NCBI RefSeq assembly: GCF_000712595.1
Contig: NZ_JOTN01000008.1
Coordinates: 62,001 to 126,000, forward strand
Length of the DNA: 64,000 nucleotides
Origin: Bacillus manliponensis
GTDB taxonomy: Bacteria > Bacillota > Bacilli > Bacillales > Bacillaceae_G
Direction of reading: 5' to 3'
The first letter of the stretch is position 1. The number at the start of each line of letters is the position of its first letter. The position numbers and the translations under genes are program-made. Below, in pieces: positions 1-8,991 of the stretch. The notes beneath the pieces were generated by a model, which was not told the origin of the DNA, made no database searches, and was given only the letters and a program-made list of their open reading frames with translations.

Positions 1-44
1 GAGAGTTTGAAATTGTAACCATAGTGAGAGGATTTGAGCTTAAA

Positions 45-1028
45 ATGATAGATAATTTCTGGCGTGATTTACCACGACCATTTTTTGTACTTGCACCAAT
101 GGAAGATGTGACAGATGTTGTTTTTCGTCACGTCGTAAGCGAAGCCGGTCGACCGGATGTATTTTTTACAGAGTTTACAAACTCGGATAGCTATTGTCAT
201 CCAGATGGAATCAAAAGCGTGCGTGGCCGTTTAGTTTTTACAGAAGATGAACAACCATTGGTGGCACATATTTGGGGAGATAATCCCGAATATTTCCGTC
301 AAATGAGTATTGGCATGGCAGAGCTAGGATTTAAAGGCATCGATATTAATATGGGCTGCCCTGTACCAAATGTGGCATCGAGAGGAAAAGGTAGTGGCCT
401 TATCCTACGTCCAGACGTTGCGGCGGAACTTATTCAAGCCGCAAAAGCAGGCGGACTGCCTGTCAGCGTGAAAACACGACTTGGCTTTAAGGAGGTAGAT
501 GAGTGGAAGGAGTGGCTAACGCATATTTTCAAACAGGATATTGCGAACCTTTCTATTCATTTACGTACAAGAGAGGAAATGAGCCAAGTAGATGCACATT
601 GGGAGCTAATTCCAGAAATCAAGGAATTACGTGACCGCATTGCACCAAATACACTACTAACAATTAATGGAGACATTCCTGACCGTCAAGTTGGACTACA
701 GCTTGCTGAAAAATACGGTATTGATGGCGTTATGATCGGACGAGGTATTTTCAAAAATCCTTTTGCTTTTGAAAAAGAGCCAAAAGAGCATAGTAGTAAA
801 GAATACCTTGATCTTTTAAGATTGCAGCTTGATCTTCAAGATCAATATGCAGAAGTACTGCCACGTTCCATCACAGGGCTTCATCGCTTTTTCAAAATTT
901 ATGTCAAAGGATTCCACGGAGCTGCTGAATTAAGAAATAACTTGATGAGCACGAAATCAACAGACGAAGTGCGTGCAATGCTTGATAAATTTGAAAAGAA
1001 TGTTGATGGCACGGGGACAGTGAAATGA
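45..1028 (+). CDS. dus1: tRNA-dihydrouridine synthase, YfjN/Dus1 type
   Basis: This flavin enzyme reduces uridines in the D-loop of tRNA to dihydrouridine. The 327-residue protein opens with [13 protein letters not shown], carries the family signature [19 protein letters not shown] around residues 105-123 (the Cys is the catalytic acid of Dus enzymes), SVKTRLGF, the SIHLRTR segment, and the FMN-phosphate binding stretch [10 protein letters not shown] near residue 235. It looks like a full-length orthologue of B. subtilis YfjN. An in-frame GTG lies at 24, but ATG 45 matches the usual family start, with AGAGGA about 12 bases upstream. A hairpin terminator follows, so it appears monocistronic at this end; whatever lies before position 1 is unknown. 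Confidence 0.93.
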   Translation: MIDNFWRDLPRPFFVLAPMEDVTDVVFRHVVSEAGRPDVFFTEFTNSDSYCHPDGIKSVRGRLVFTEDEQPLVAHIWGDNPEYFRQMSIGMAELGFKGIDINMGCPVPNVASRGKGSGLILRPDVAAELIQAAKAGGLPVSVKTRLGFKEVDEWKEWLTHIFKQDIANLSIHLRTREEMSQVDAHWELIPEIKELRDRIAPNTLLTINGDIPDRQVGLQLAEKYGIDGVMIGRGIFKNPFAFEKEPKEHSSKEYLDLLRLQLDLQDQYAEVLPRSITGLHRFFKIYVKGFHGAAELRNNLMSTKSTDEVRAMLDKFEKNVDGTGTVK

Positions 1029-1064
1029 TGTAACTCTTAAAAAGTAAGAGAATACCTGAGTGGC

Positions 1065-1109
1065 AAAGGTTTGAGAAGAAGGGGAAATCCTTTTATCTCA
1101 AACCTTTTT
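1065..1109. terminator. Bidirectional intrinsic terminator
   Basis: A 12-bp stem (AAAGGTTTGAGA at 1065 with TCTCAAACCTTT at 1096) is followed by T residues on the + strand and preceded by A residues. It sits between the convergent dus1 and acetyltransferase genes and can serve both. Confidence 0.8.
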
Positions 1110-1110
1110 A

Positions 1111-1728
1111 TTATGGTGTATCATTCCCCTTACTCCTAAACATCGAATAAATAGTAATGTCACCGAGTTTATCTTCACTTACTAATTGATAACCAAATTT
1201 TTTATAAAGCTCTACATTATCTTTATTCTCAGTATCAAGACCAATTCCTGTTGAGATAGGATCAGCATCAACAGTCTTATGAATCAATTCAAGTAAATGT
1301 TTTCCGATTCCTTTTCCTTGTTCTTTTGGATGAACACCGATACAGACTAGGTAATGATATGGTCTTTTTGGGCGCAGTGCACTTGTGATTTTCATGTAAT
1401 GATTGATTTTCTTGAATGTTGACCACTCAATTTGAAGTGCGAATTGTGTAAGGATTTTCATTGACTTAAAATGTGTTGAAATTGATTTGAGGGGTTGTTG
1501 TGAATCAGGTGTTTCAATACAAGCTACTCCTTGGATGACTCCATTTAATTCTTTTCCTACAATGAGCTGATTTTTCACGTTTGCATATTCTAAAATAAAG
1601 TGAAAAAACTTGTTTATGGGTCGATTAGGGTTCTTGCCAAATAAATATATAAGTAAGGGGTCATTTGAAAAAGCCTTTTCAAATAATTCACTACACATTT
1701 TAAAGTCTTGCTTGTGAACTTTATTCAT
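1111..1728 (-). CDS. GNAT-family N-acetyltransferase
   Basis: This 205-residue protein transfers an acyl group from acyl-CoA to an unknown amine. The acetyl-CoA signature is clear in the C-terminal half: LVCIGVHPKEQGKGIGKHLL (motif A, Q-x-x-G-x-G) followed by GLDTENKDNVELYKKFGYQLV (motif B). The N-terminal half resembles the small family that often accompanies TetR regulators. Its start overlaps the stop of the upstream membrane-protein gene by 4 bp (both on the minus strand), so the two are translationally coupled. The pair is transcribed divergently from a TetR regulator and probably repressed by it. The substrate cannot be read from sequence. Confidence 0.85.
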   Translation of the reverse strand: MNKVHKQDFKMCSELFEKAFSNDPLLIYLFGKNPNRPINKFFHFILEYANVKNQLIVGKELNGVIQGVACIETPDSQQPLKSISTHFKSMKILTQFALQIEWSTFKKINHYMKITSALRPKRPYHYLVCIGVHPKEQGKGIGKHLLELIHKTVDADPISTGIGLDTENKDNVELYKKFGYQLVSEDKLGDITIYSMFRSKGNDTP

Positions 1729-2285
1729 TTTAGGTCCCCCTTATGATGATATACAGCAAAACTGTAGATTACTTTCATCATATACATCATGTAAATAATG
1801 AAGATTACTTGTTCCAGTTCATGTCCAATAAAAAATAGCCCAATTAACCCGGATGTTAATAGAGCTCCTGCGAATGTTCGTTGGAATGGCATGGTTCGGA
1901 TTAAATTGACAACAATTGCGCTTACTATTGTGTAGCTCCATACACTAAAGGCTATAGGCATAGAACTTCCCACTATCCATGCGACAAGAAGCGGTTGAAC
2001 ATGAATTGCGATAAAGGTCCACCTTGCTACGGGGCTTTTGTGATAATGGATATCTGTTCCATATGTGAGGTTAGCGATGACTCCTCCGGCAATATCAATA
2101 TATAGAAGAAATAAAACAAGTTGTTGATACCATTTAAGTGTGGACCAATAGTCAATTGTTAATAAACCAACAACAGTTGCTGAAAATATGGTGAAGGTAA
2201 TAATAATGGTTAACTCACTTTTGAACTGTTCACCACCGAATAATTCGTAAAAAAACTTAGGTATTCGAACTTTATCATTCTTCAT
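1725..2285 (-). CDS. Multi-pass membrane protein of unknown function
   Basis: The 186-residue protein has about five or six hydrophobic helices, for example around residues 25-45 (IIITFTIFSATVVGLL), 52-72, 90-112, 115-130, 138-155 and 155-175, and a short charged tail. I recognise no catalytic motif, although the HYHKS and GHELEQ segments put histidines and acids near membrane boundaries. The gene has a good ribosome site (AAGGAGGAAATTGG before the ATG) and a TTGACC-17-TATAAT promoter that overlaps the TetR-type operator. It is co-transcribed with the acetyltransferase gene. A stress or drug-response role is inferred only from the TetR context. Confidence 0.7.
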   Translation of the reverse strand: MKNDKVRIPKFFYELFGGEQFKSELTIIITFTIFSATVVGLLTIDYWSTLKWYQQLVLFLLYIDIAGGVIANLTYGTDIHYHKSPVARWTFIAIHVQPLLVAWIVGSSMPIAFSVWSYTIVSAIVVNLIRTMPFQRTFAGALLTSGLIGLFFIGHELEQVIFIIYMMYMMKVIYSFAVYHHKGDLK

Positions 2286-2316
2286 CCAATTTCCTCCTTA
2301 AGATGTATTTAAAGTT

Positions 2317-2382
2317 ATTATAAAACTAACCGCTCGGTCGGTCAATAATGTTTTTGACCGGTCGGACAGTTAATGCTATGAT
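2317..2382. promoter_or_regulatory. Divergent promoters with paired TetR-type operators
   Basis: Two sigma-A promoters face away from each other. On the minus strand TTGACC (2340-2345) and TATAAT (2317-2322) are separated by 17 bp. On the plus strand TTGACC (2354-2359) and TATGAT (2377-2382) are also separated by 17 bp. Both -35 elements lie inside GC-rich inverted copies of a CGGTCGGTCA/TGACCGGTCG sequence (about 2328-2345 and 2354-2371), typical of TetR-family operators. A TetR protein bound here would shut off both promoters. Confidence 0.78.
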
Positions 2383-2397
2383 GAAATGGGTGATACG

Positions 2398-2988
2398 ATG
2401 AAAGATGATTTAAGAATTCAAAAGGGATTAGAAACAAAAGACCGTATACGTGCAGCTGCAATTTCGATACTTGCACGTGAAGGTATGTCCGGCTTGAGTG
2501 CAAAAAAAATAGCAGACGAAGCTGGTATTAGTAAAAGTACAATATTTCATCATTTTCATTCTGTTGATGACATATTGGTAGATTTATTTGAAGTAATCAC
2601 TTCAGAAGCTACACAATCATTATCAAGTTTTAATTGTGAATCATTAGAAGAATTTTTTCGTGCATTAGGTAAATTAACAATTGAACTGGCAGAGAAAAAT
2701 AGAGAAACATTTATAGCTCTGTTTCATTACTTTAATTATGCATTGATACATCCAGACTATAAACATCGAATACACAACTTAAAGCAGCAGCTCATTAAGG
2801 TATATAGCAATTGTATGCAAGCAATCGAACCTACTAAACCTGCTGTATTAATTAATATTGCAGAAAGCATTGTTATTACACTTGATGCTTTTGGCATGCA
2901 CTACTCATTAGATGGTGATAAAGAAAAGTTTCTGAATCAATGGAAGATACAATCAGATATGTACTGTCGGTATTTGAGAAGTGAATGA
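2398..2988 (+). CDS. TetR/AcrR-family transcriptional regulator
   Basis: This 196-residue repressor has an N-terminal TetR helix-turn-helix (residues about 10-55, ending GISKSTIFHHF) followed by an all-helical ligand and dimer domain without close identity to a known subgroup. ATG 2386 is in frame, but it lies upstream of the start point predicted from the -10 at 2377-2382, so ATG 2398, with GGGTGA just before it, is preferred. The transcript leader would then be only about ten bases. The operators in its own promoter suggest autorepression and control of the divergent membrane protein and acetyltransferase. The inducing ligand is unknown. Confidence 0.87.
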   Translation: MKDDLRIQKGLETKDRIRAAAISILAREGMSGLSAKKIADEAGISKSTIFHHFHSVDDILVDLFEVITSEATQSLSSFNCESLEEFFRALGKLTIELAEKNRETFIALFHYFNYALIHPDYKHRIHNLKQQLIKVYSNCMQAIEPTKPAVLINIAESIVITLDAFGMHYSLDGDKEKFLNQWKIQSDMYCRYLRSE

Positions 2989-3011
2989 TACAAATAGTGA
3001 CTGTAAATTAG

Positions 3012-3052
3012 TTGAAGATGGAGAATCCCGGCTGATTGAAGTTTCACTTTAA
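3012..3052 (-). repeat. bcr1-like repeat, terminal remnant
   Basis: The stretch ending TGATTGAAGTTTCACTTTA matches the terminal arm of the interspersed repeat present elsewhere in this window, with a degenerate copy of its inner arm (GATGGAGAAtCCC). The other parts of the element are missing. It abuts the ribosome site of the pyridoxal kinase gene. Confidence 0.65.
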
Positions 3053-3062
3053 GGAGGTCATT

Positions 3063-3911
3063 ATGAAAAAAGTCGCTGTAATACAAGATTTATCATCTTT
3101 TGGAAAATGTTCATTAACAGCTGCGATTCCGGTTCTTTCGGTAATGGGAGTGCAGGCGTGTCCTTTACCAACTGCTGTATTGTCTTCACAAACAGGATAT
3201 CCAAGCTTTTTTTGTGAGGACTTTACATCCAAAATGCAGCATTTCGAAGAGGAATGGAGCAAGCTTCATGTAACTTTCGATGGGATCCATACCGGCTTCG
3301 TAACGGGCCAGGAGCAAATTCATAACATTTTTCGTTTTTTAGATAAATTTCATACGAAAGAAACGCTTTTACTTGTTGACCCAGTCATGGGAGATACAGG
3401 TGAGACGTATAAACTGTTTACAGAAGAATTACTAATGCGAATGAGAGAACTTGTGAAATGTGCGGATGTAATTACACCAAATGTAACAGAGTGCTGTCTA
3501 TTAACTGGACTATCTTATGAAAAACTACATAGCTATTCAAACGAAAGTGATTTTATGAAAGCATTAGAAGAAGCCGGAAAGACTTTGCAGCAAGAAACTG
3601 ATGCGAAGGTAATCATTACTGGCGTGAATCCACCGTCAGCAAATACAGATAAGCAGTTCATTGGTAATATGTATTTAGACGAGAATAAAACCTTTTATAA
3701 CGCAATTCCTTATAATGGCGCAAGTTATTCTGGTACGGGTGACTTATTCGCTTCTGTCATAATGGGAAGCATGATGCGAGGAGAAGACTTAGAGAAATCT
3801 GTCCAGCTTGCAGAGGCATTTTTAACAGCAGCCATTCGTGATACTTTCTTGGAGCAAGTTCCTGAAGTAGAAGGGGTTAACTTTGAAAAATATTTGAGGA
3901 TGTTATTATAA
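3063..3911 (+). CDS. pdxK: Pyridoxal/pyridoxamine kinase-like protein (PfkB/ribokinase fold)
   Basis: The 282-residue protein should phosphorylate vitamin B6 vitamers with ATP in the salvage route to pyridoxal 5'-phosphate. It begins VAVIQDLSSFGKCSL, has the DPVMGDTG segment, the ITPNVTE stretch, and the nucleotide and catalytic-base motif YSGTGDLFASV near residue 230, where the Asp is the expected base. These features match PdxK/PdxY enzymes better than ThiD or sugar kinases. ATG 3063 is chosen because AAGGAGG lies 6-7 bases upstream; a longer in-frame reading would start inside the repeat remnant. There is no obvious promoter between this gene and the TetR gene 75 bp upstream. Confidence 0.83.
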   Translation: MKKVAVIQDLSSFGKCSLTAAIPVLSVMGVQACPLPTAVLSSQTGYPSFFCEDFTSKMQHFEEEWSKLHVTFDGIHTGFVTGQEQIHNIFRFLDKFHTKETLLLVDPVMGDTGETYKLFTEELLMRMRELVKCADVITPNVTECCLLTGLSYEKLHSYSNESDFMKALEEAGKTLQQETDAKVIITGVNPPSANTDKQFIGNMYLDENKTFYNAIPYNGASYSGTGDLFASVIMGSMMRGEDLEKSVQLAEAFLTAAIRDTFLEQVPEVEGVNFEKYLRMLL

Positions 3912-4083
3912 AATACCTAATATCAAAGTGCTATTAATTTAAAAAAATAATAAAAGAATATATATAAATGCTCGTTTTATAATAGCTGAGCATTTTATAT
4001 ACAGCTACTATATACACGTTGGATATGTGAAGTGTGTGGCATGGCTTTCGATAGAGGATTAATAAGAGATGTAAATAGTTGAT

Positions 4084-4112
4084 AATGACCGGCAGTTTTG
4101 TCGGTCATTTTT
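4084..4112 (+). terminator. Intrinsic terminator
   Basis: AATGACCG at 4084 pairs with CGGTCATT at 4102 and runs into TTTT. It lies 170 bp after the pyridoxal kinase stop. The 3912-4388 gap holds only this hairpin, an AT-rich stretch and the full repeat copy that follows; I see no gene in it. Confidence 0.7.
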
Positions 4113-4134
4113 ATCTTATAAACGCTCATTTCAA

Positions 4135-4292
4135 ATAAAGTGAAACTTCAATCAGTGGGGGTTTTCTTCATCCCCCACTGATTGTTAGTTGAACCAATCG
4201 GGCATTTACGGGCTGTTTATCTCCCACCTAAACTTCTTCGCTTCTCTCAAGTTTTGAGGTGGGAGTCTTACAGCCCGTTAATGCGGGATAAA
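4135..4292 (+). repeat. bcr1-like interspersed repeat, full-length copy
   Basis: This 158-bp element is bounded by ATAAA at both ends (4135-4139 and 4288-4292), consistent with a 5-bp target duplication. Inside are two strong hairpins: TCAGTGGGGG with CCCCCACTGA near the left end, and a longer CTCCCACCT...AGGTGGGAG stem nested inside GGGCTGT...ACAGCCC. The same architecture recurs at 36155 and, inverted, at 48404. Confidence 0.88.
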
Positions 4293-4406
4293 TATTTTAA
4301 GCGTTTAAGAATTAAATACTATAGCGATAGTGTAAAAGGAGAAAAGGTAGTTTAAAATGATGGTAAAACTCTAAAGAATAAGAAAGATTTGAAAAAGGGG
4401 ATAATT

Positions 4407-5825
4407 ATGAATGAATTGCTTTATTTGGGATTTTTTCTAATATATTCAATTATGATTCTAGTATTAGGTAAACATGGTTTTGATAAAACTGACCATTTAA
4501 AAGGGTATTTTTTGGCTGGACGTAATCTTTCGTTATTTTCAAGTATTGCTTCTTTTGGAGCAACTTGGTTTAGTACTGCATCTATTTTAGGTTTACCAGG
4601 GTTAATATACGAAAATGGACTATCTGTTATTTGGACGACTGCATTCGCTTGGTTGTTAGGTGCCGTTGGACTTCTGTTTATCTCTTCTAAAATGTATACA
4701 TATGAAATAGTTACAGTTCCTGAGTTTTTCTATGTTCGTTATCAATCTAAGCTACTTCAAGTTGCGATGGGGATCATATTAGTTATAAGTTATATGTTAT
4801 ATATTTTTATCCAAATACGAGGGTTTGGAATCGTAGTAAGTGAAATGTTAGAAATCCCTTATTCTATAAGTATATTTTTAATTTATTTGTTTGTATTATA
4901 TACGACATTTGGCGGTTTGCATTCTGTTGCTCGAACGGACATTTTTCATTTTTTATTGATTATTATAGGTACAACTTTCGGTGCTGTTTTCATTGTGAAA
5001 GAAATAGGAGGATTAACACATTTATTTCAGATAGTAAGTGATTATGAAAAAGAAAATATAATTCCGCAATCATATATGAACTTTTTCCCAGATTATGGGT
5101 TTTCGTTTTGGACTCTATTAAGCGCTTTCTTTACATTAGGTTTAGGGGTAGCGGTTAATCCTCAATATATCGTAAGAATTTTATCAGCTAAATCGAAGCA
5201 AGTTGCTTTGCAGATGATTGTGCTTGGCTTTATATTTTTTGTTTGTATATATATATTGATTTTTATTATTGGTATAGGATCTAGAGTACTAGAACCAAAC
5301 ATTTATATGGATAATTCCGATGAAATATATCCATATGTGATTTCTTATTTATTACAGACACCATGGAAGGGACTTATTTTAGTTAGTGTCGTAGCAGCAG
5401 CTGTTTCAACTGCTAATTCTCAATTGCTTATTATGGCAAGTAGTTTCGTTTATGACATTAACAGGCCTTTAAGAAGAAAACAAATTTCTGATCAAAAGAA
5501 GCTTTCATGGACTCGTTGGATGATTTTTTTGTTTGCAACGATTTCTTTATTTATTGCATTTACTTCCCAAAAAGGAATGGTAACATTTAGCGGGAATATA
5601 TGGGGAGGACTTGCGGTCTCTTTATTTTTCCCTCTATATGGCGGGGTTTTTACTAATAGAAATAAGGAAAGCGCCATTTGGTCCATGTTTGGCGGAATCA
5701 TTACATATGGTATTTCATTTCTTTTCATACCAGGTGAGATACAACATATTTATCATCCGGTATTACCTTCTATGATTGTATCTGGGGTATTGTTTTTTTG
5801 GAAAGGTGGAGTAAAGCATGTTTAA
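4407..5825 (+). CDS. Sodium:solute symporter family (SSS) transporter
   Basis: The 472-residue membrane protein has about 13 hydrophobic helices and SSS hallmarks: the early YFLAGRNLSL segment, GATWFSTASILGLPG, a TTFGGLHSVARTD stretch near residue 170 and VVAAAVSTANSQLL near 335, corresponding to the sodium-site helix. Substrate identity is not readable; proline, pantothenate-like or 5-oxoproline uptake would all fit the fold. ATG 4407 is preferred over an upstream TTG because AAGGGG lies 7 bases before it. The stop overlaps the start of the sensor kinase by 8 bp, so transport and sensing are made together; a transporter acting as co-sensor is plausible but inferred. Confidence 0.85.
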   Translation: MNELLYLGFFLIYSIMILVLGKHGFDKTDHLKGYFLAGRNLSLFSSIASFGATWFSTASILGLPGLIYENGLSVIWTTAFAWLLGAVGLLFISSKMYTYEIVTVPEFFYVRYQSKLLQVAMGIILVISYMLYIFIQIRGFGIVVSEMLEIPYSISIFLIYLFVLYTTFGGLHSVARTDIFHFLLIIIGTTFGAVFIVKEIGGLTHLFQIVSDYEKENIIPQSYMNFFPDYGFSFWTLLSAFFTLGLGVAVNPQYIVRILSAKSKQVALQMIVLGFIFFVCIYILIFIIGIGSRVLEPNIYMDNSDEIYPYVISYLLQTPWKGLILVSVVAAAVSTANSQLLIMASSFVYDINRPLRRKQISDQKKLSWTRWMIFLFATISLFIAFTSQKGMVTFSGNIWGGLAVSLFFPLYGGVFTNRNKESAIWSMFGGIITYGISFLFIPGEIQHIYHPVLPSMIVSGVLFFWKGGVKHV

Positions 5826-7527
5826 GTCTATTGAAAGAAAAATATTAATTCCTTTTTTAATTATTGTTTTACTCCCAAGCATAATTATTGGCATCGTATC
5901 TATGTGGTCTAGTTATCAATCAGATAAACAATTAAAACAACTAGCGATTAACGAAACTCTTACAACAATTGAAAGATATGGTGAGGAACTGGACAAGCAA
6001 GTTAGAGAAGGAGAATTGACAGAAGAGAAAGCAAAGTCATTAGTAAAAATAATGATTTATAAAATAAATGGATTATATTTAAAAGACGAAAATGACGAAA
6101 TAACGAAGCAGGGAATAGAGATTTCAAAAGAAAGCATAGATTGGAAATTGGAAGGGTCCTCTCAACTGGAAAGAGGATTTTTTAAAGAAAGTTTGGTGAT
6201 TACAAAGGATTTACCATATTGGAGTTGGCAATTATCTTATCCAATGGAATTTTCTATTTTTACTGGATCTCTTCCGGATATTCAAAAATATATATTGTTA
6301 ATTAGTATTATTACAAGCATTATTGCGGTAGAGTTAACGATTATCTTTTCCCATCACCTTTCAAAACCGATAAAAAATTTAGCGGAATTTTGTAGACAGG
6401 TTAGTAAGGGGCAAAAAGTAAAGGATCTTGACCTTAGCAGAAATCGTAAAGATGAAATTGGTATTCTTTCAAATTCTTTAGAAGAGATGGTTCAAAGATT
6501 AGATGAACATAATCAACAGTTAAGCAAAATGAAACAATTAAATGAGACCATTCTAAACAGTGTCCATGTCGGGATGATTCTTATGGTTGAAGATTCAGAA
6601 TGGATATTTAATGATGCTGCAAAAAAAATGATAGAGGGTAACCCATTACTAAAAGAAAAGGTACGGAAAATCAATATTTACGAAACGAAAAAGCGGAGAG
6701 AAGAAATATGGGATTTTAAGTTAAATGAAGGAAAAGTATATTATGTAGTAAATTATTTGTCAGTAGAAAATATAGAGGGAAATCATCGATACATCATGAC
6801 GTTTGAGGATATCACAGAAAGAAGAAAATTAGAACAACGGGTCGAACGAATGCAACGTTTAGCTTCATTAGGTGAAATGGCTTCAGGTATTGCGCATGAA
6901 ATACGTAATCCACTTGCTGGGATAAAAACGACGACACAATTATTAATGCGACGTTTAGATTTAAGCGACGAAAACTTAGCATTAGCGGAAAATATGTTAA
7001 TAGAGATTGATAGAGTAAATAAAATCATTACGAGTTTACTAAAATTCTCTCGTCCTATAGGTTCAAAGCCTCAACATATAAAGTTAAATGATACTGTGAA
7101 ATCTTTATTTCTTTTAATGGATAGTGTGGTAAAAGAAAAGAATGTAAAATTATCTTTGGAAGAAAATAATCATTATGTTAGAGTGGACCGAGATCATTTA
7201 AGACAAATTTTATTAAATTTAATGATAAACGGGATAAACGCTATGCCAAATGGCGGGGAACTAAATATCTCAAGTAAGCGAATAGAAAATGACTTAACGA
7301 TTGCCGTATCAGATACAGGTGTTGGAATAAAAGAAGAAATAATAGAAAAAATATTCAATCCCTTTTTCACAACAAACCCTGAAGGTACGGGTCTAGGTCT
7401 TTCTGTTGTCCATCAATTAATCATTCAAAATGAAGGAGAAATTTATGTGACAAGTAATGTTGATGAGGGGACGACATTTTTTATCACTTTTCCGATTGGA
7501 AAGGAGGCAGATGATAATGGCGGTTAA
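5818..7527 (+). CDS. Membrane sensor histidine kinase
   Basis: The 569-residue kinase has a transmembrane helix at about residues 9-29, an extracytoplasmic sensor of about 125 residues, a second helix near 155-177, a HAMP linker (about 178-230), a PAS-like region (about 240-340, MTFEDITERRKLE at its end), a HisKA domain with phospho-acceptor His360 in GIAHEIRNPLAG, and a HATPase domain with DTGVGI (Asp499) and GTGLGLSVV. This resembles the NtrB/AtoS group that pairs with NtrC-type regulators. It overlaps the symporter gene by 8 bp and the regulator gene by 11 bp, indicating one operon and a cognate pair. Confidence 0.92.
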   Translation: MFKSIERKILIPFLIIVLLPSIIIGIVSMWSSYQSDKQLKQLAINETLTTIERYGEELDKQVREGELTEEKAKSLVKIMIYKINGLYLKDENDEITKQGIEISKESIDWKLEGSSQLERGFFKESLVITKDLPYWSWQLSYPMEFSIFTGSLPDIQKYILLISIITSIIAVELTIIFSHHLSKPIKNLAEFCRQVSKGQKVKDLDLSRNRKDEIGILSNSLEEMVQRLDEHNQQLSKMKQLNETILNSVHVGMILMVEDSEWIFNDAAKKMIEGNPLLKEKVRKINIYETKKRREEIWDFKLNEGKVYYVVNYLSVENIEGNHRYIMTFEDITERRKLEQRVERMQRLASLGEMASGIAHEIRNPLAGIKTTTQLLMRRLDLSDENLALAENMLIEIDRVNKIITSLLKFSRPIGSKPQHIKLNDTVKSLFLLMDSVVKEKNVKLSLEENNHYVRVDRDHLRQILLNLMINGINAMPNGGELNISSKRIENDLTIAVSDTGVGIKEEIIEKIFNPFFTTNPEGTGLGLSVVHQLIIQNEGEIYVTSNVDEGTTFFITFPIGKEADDNGG

Positions 7528-8893
7528 AATCTTAATGATTGATGATGAAATCACGTTAAGGCTATCATTACAAATGTTTTTAGAAGATGAAGGATATGAA
7601 GTGAAAACAGGATCTAATCTGGAGGAATGCTGGCATTTATTAGAGGAATTTCGACCGAAAATTCTTTTGTTAGATATCCATTTACCCGATGGAAATGGTC
7701 TTGATGCATTAAAGGATATAAAAGAGAAGTACCCTGATTTGGCTATTATTATGCTAACTGCTTATGGAGAGGCGAAAACAGTAGTGAAGGCTATTAAAGA
7801 TGGGGCCTTTGATTATCTTACGAAACCATTTGAGTTAGAGGAATTAAATATTACCATTCAAAAATGGATGGAGCACTATCATTTGGAAAAAGAAGTAGAA
7901 CGTTATCGTGAAGAAAAGCGTCGCATGAAATTAGCTGAAATGATTGGGGATAGTGACCAATTAAAAGAATTGAAATCGAAAATCAAATTAATAGCTGAAA
8001 GTCATAGTACAACAGTTTTAATTCGAGGGGAGACAGGGACTGGTAAGGAGCTTGTCGCGAGAAATATTCATAGGCAAAGTAACCGTCAAAACGGTCCCTT
8101 TGTAGCAGTTAATTGTGCAAGTATATCTCCTGACCGTATTGAACGTGAGTTATTTGGATATGAAAATGATGCATTTTCGGAAGGGTCACAGAAAAAAATT
8201 GGTTTGATTGAGTGGGCTGATAATGGAACGTTATTTTTGGATGAAATTGGTGATCTTTCTTTAGAGATTCAAGTAAAACTTCTTCGTTTTTTAGAAAATA
8301 AAAAGATAAAGCGAATTGGAAGTATCCATGACGTTGAAATCGATGTTCGGATCATTGCCGCAACAAATCGCTCTTTAGAGGAAATGATACAAAAGAATGA
8401 GTTTCGTTCAGATCTTTATTATCGTTTGAATGTAGTACCTATTCACATGCCAACTTTAAGAGAAAGAGGTCAAGATATTATTATTTTAGCTGAGCACTTT
8501 TTAAATGAATTTTGTCATCAAATGAGAAAAATAACGCCACAGTTACGCCCAGATGCAAAAAAACGCTTACTAAATTATTCTTGGCCCGGCAATGTACGTG
8601 AACTAAAAAATACGATTGAACGGATTGCAATATTACAACATGAAAAGGAAATTTCTGCTCACCATTTTGATTTTTTACATATATCAGAAACAAATGATAC
8701 GTATGCTAAAGAGGGTGACCGAATCTTAATACACGAAAACTTCTCTTTAGAGAGCTATATCGAAAACGTCGAAAAAAAATATATTAAAGAAGCAATTCAA
8801 ACAACAAAATGGAATATTTCAGAGGCAGCACGATTATTAGGAATTAGTCGGTATGCATTGCAGCGCAGAATTGAAAAATATGAAATAACATGA
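7517..8893 (+). CDS. NtrC-type response regulator with altered GAFTGA loop
   Basis: The 458-residue protein has a receiver domain with phospho-acceptor Asp53 (LLLDIHLPDG), an AAA+ domain with Walker A GETGTGKE at 171-178 and Walker B GTLFLDEIGDL, and a C-terminal Fis-type helix-turn-helix (ISEAARLLGISRYALQRR). The loop that contacts sigma-54, normally GAFTGA, reads DAFSEG at residues 218-223. Known family members without GAFTGA (for example TyrR) do not drive sigma-54 promoters, so this protein may act on sigma-A promoters. ATG 7517 is chosen because AAGGAGG lies 9 bases upstream. Its likely target is the 5-oxoproline operon directly downstream. Confidence 0.9.
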   Translation: MAVKILMIDDEITLRLSLQMFLEDEGYEVKTGSNLEECWHLLEEFRPKILLLDIHLPDGNGLDALKDIKEKYPDLAIIMLTAYGEAKTVVKAIKDGAFDYLTKPFELEELNITIQKWMEHYHLEKEVERYREEKRRMKLAEMIGDSDQLKELKSKIKLIAESHSTTVLIRGETGTGKELVARNIHRQSNRQNGPFVAVNCASISPDRIERELFGYENDAFSEGSQKKIGLIEWADNGTLFLDEIGDLSLEIQVKLLRFLENKKIKRIGSIHDVEIDVRIIAATNRSLEEMIQKNEFRSDLYYRLNVVPIHMPTLRERGQDIIILAEHFLNEFCHQMRKITPQLRPDAKKRLLNYSWPGNVRELKNTIERIAILQHEKEISAHHFDFLHISETNDTYAKEGDRILIHENFSLESYIENVEKKYIKEAIQTTKWNISEAARLLGISRYALQRRIEKYEIT

Positions 8894-8896
8894 GCG

Positions 8897-8923
8897 AAAT
8901 CGCCCGATATGGGCGATTTTTTT
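8897..8923 (+). terminator. Intrinsic terminator after the response regulator
   Basis: AAATCGCCC (8897) and GGGCGATTT (8911) form a 9-bp stem with a GATAT loop, followed by seven T. It separates the regulatory operon from the downstream metabolic operon. Confidence 0.9.
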
Positions 8924-8991
8924 GTGCGTAATCCACTAAAATTTACTGAAAGTTTTGTGATAACGTATAGATAGGGAATAATAGGCTTAAT

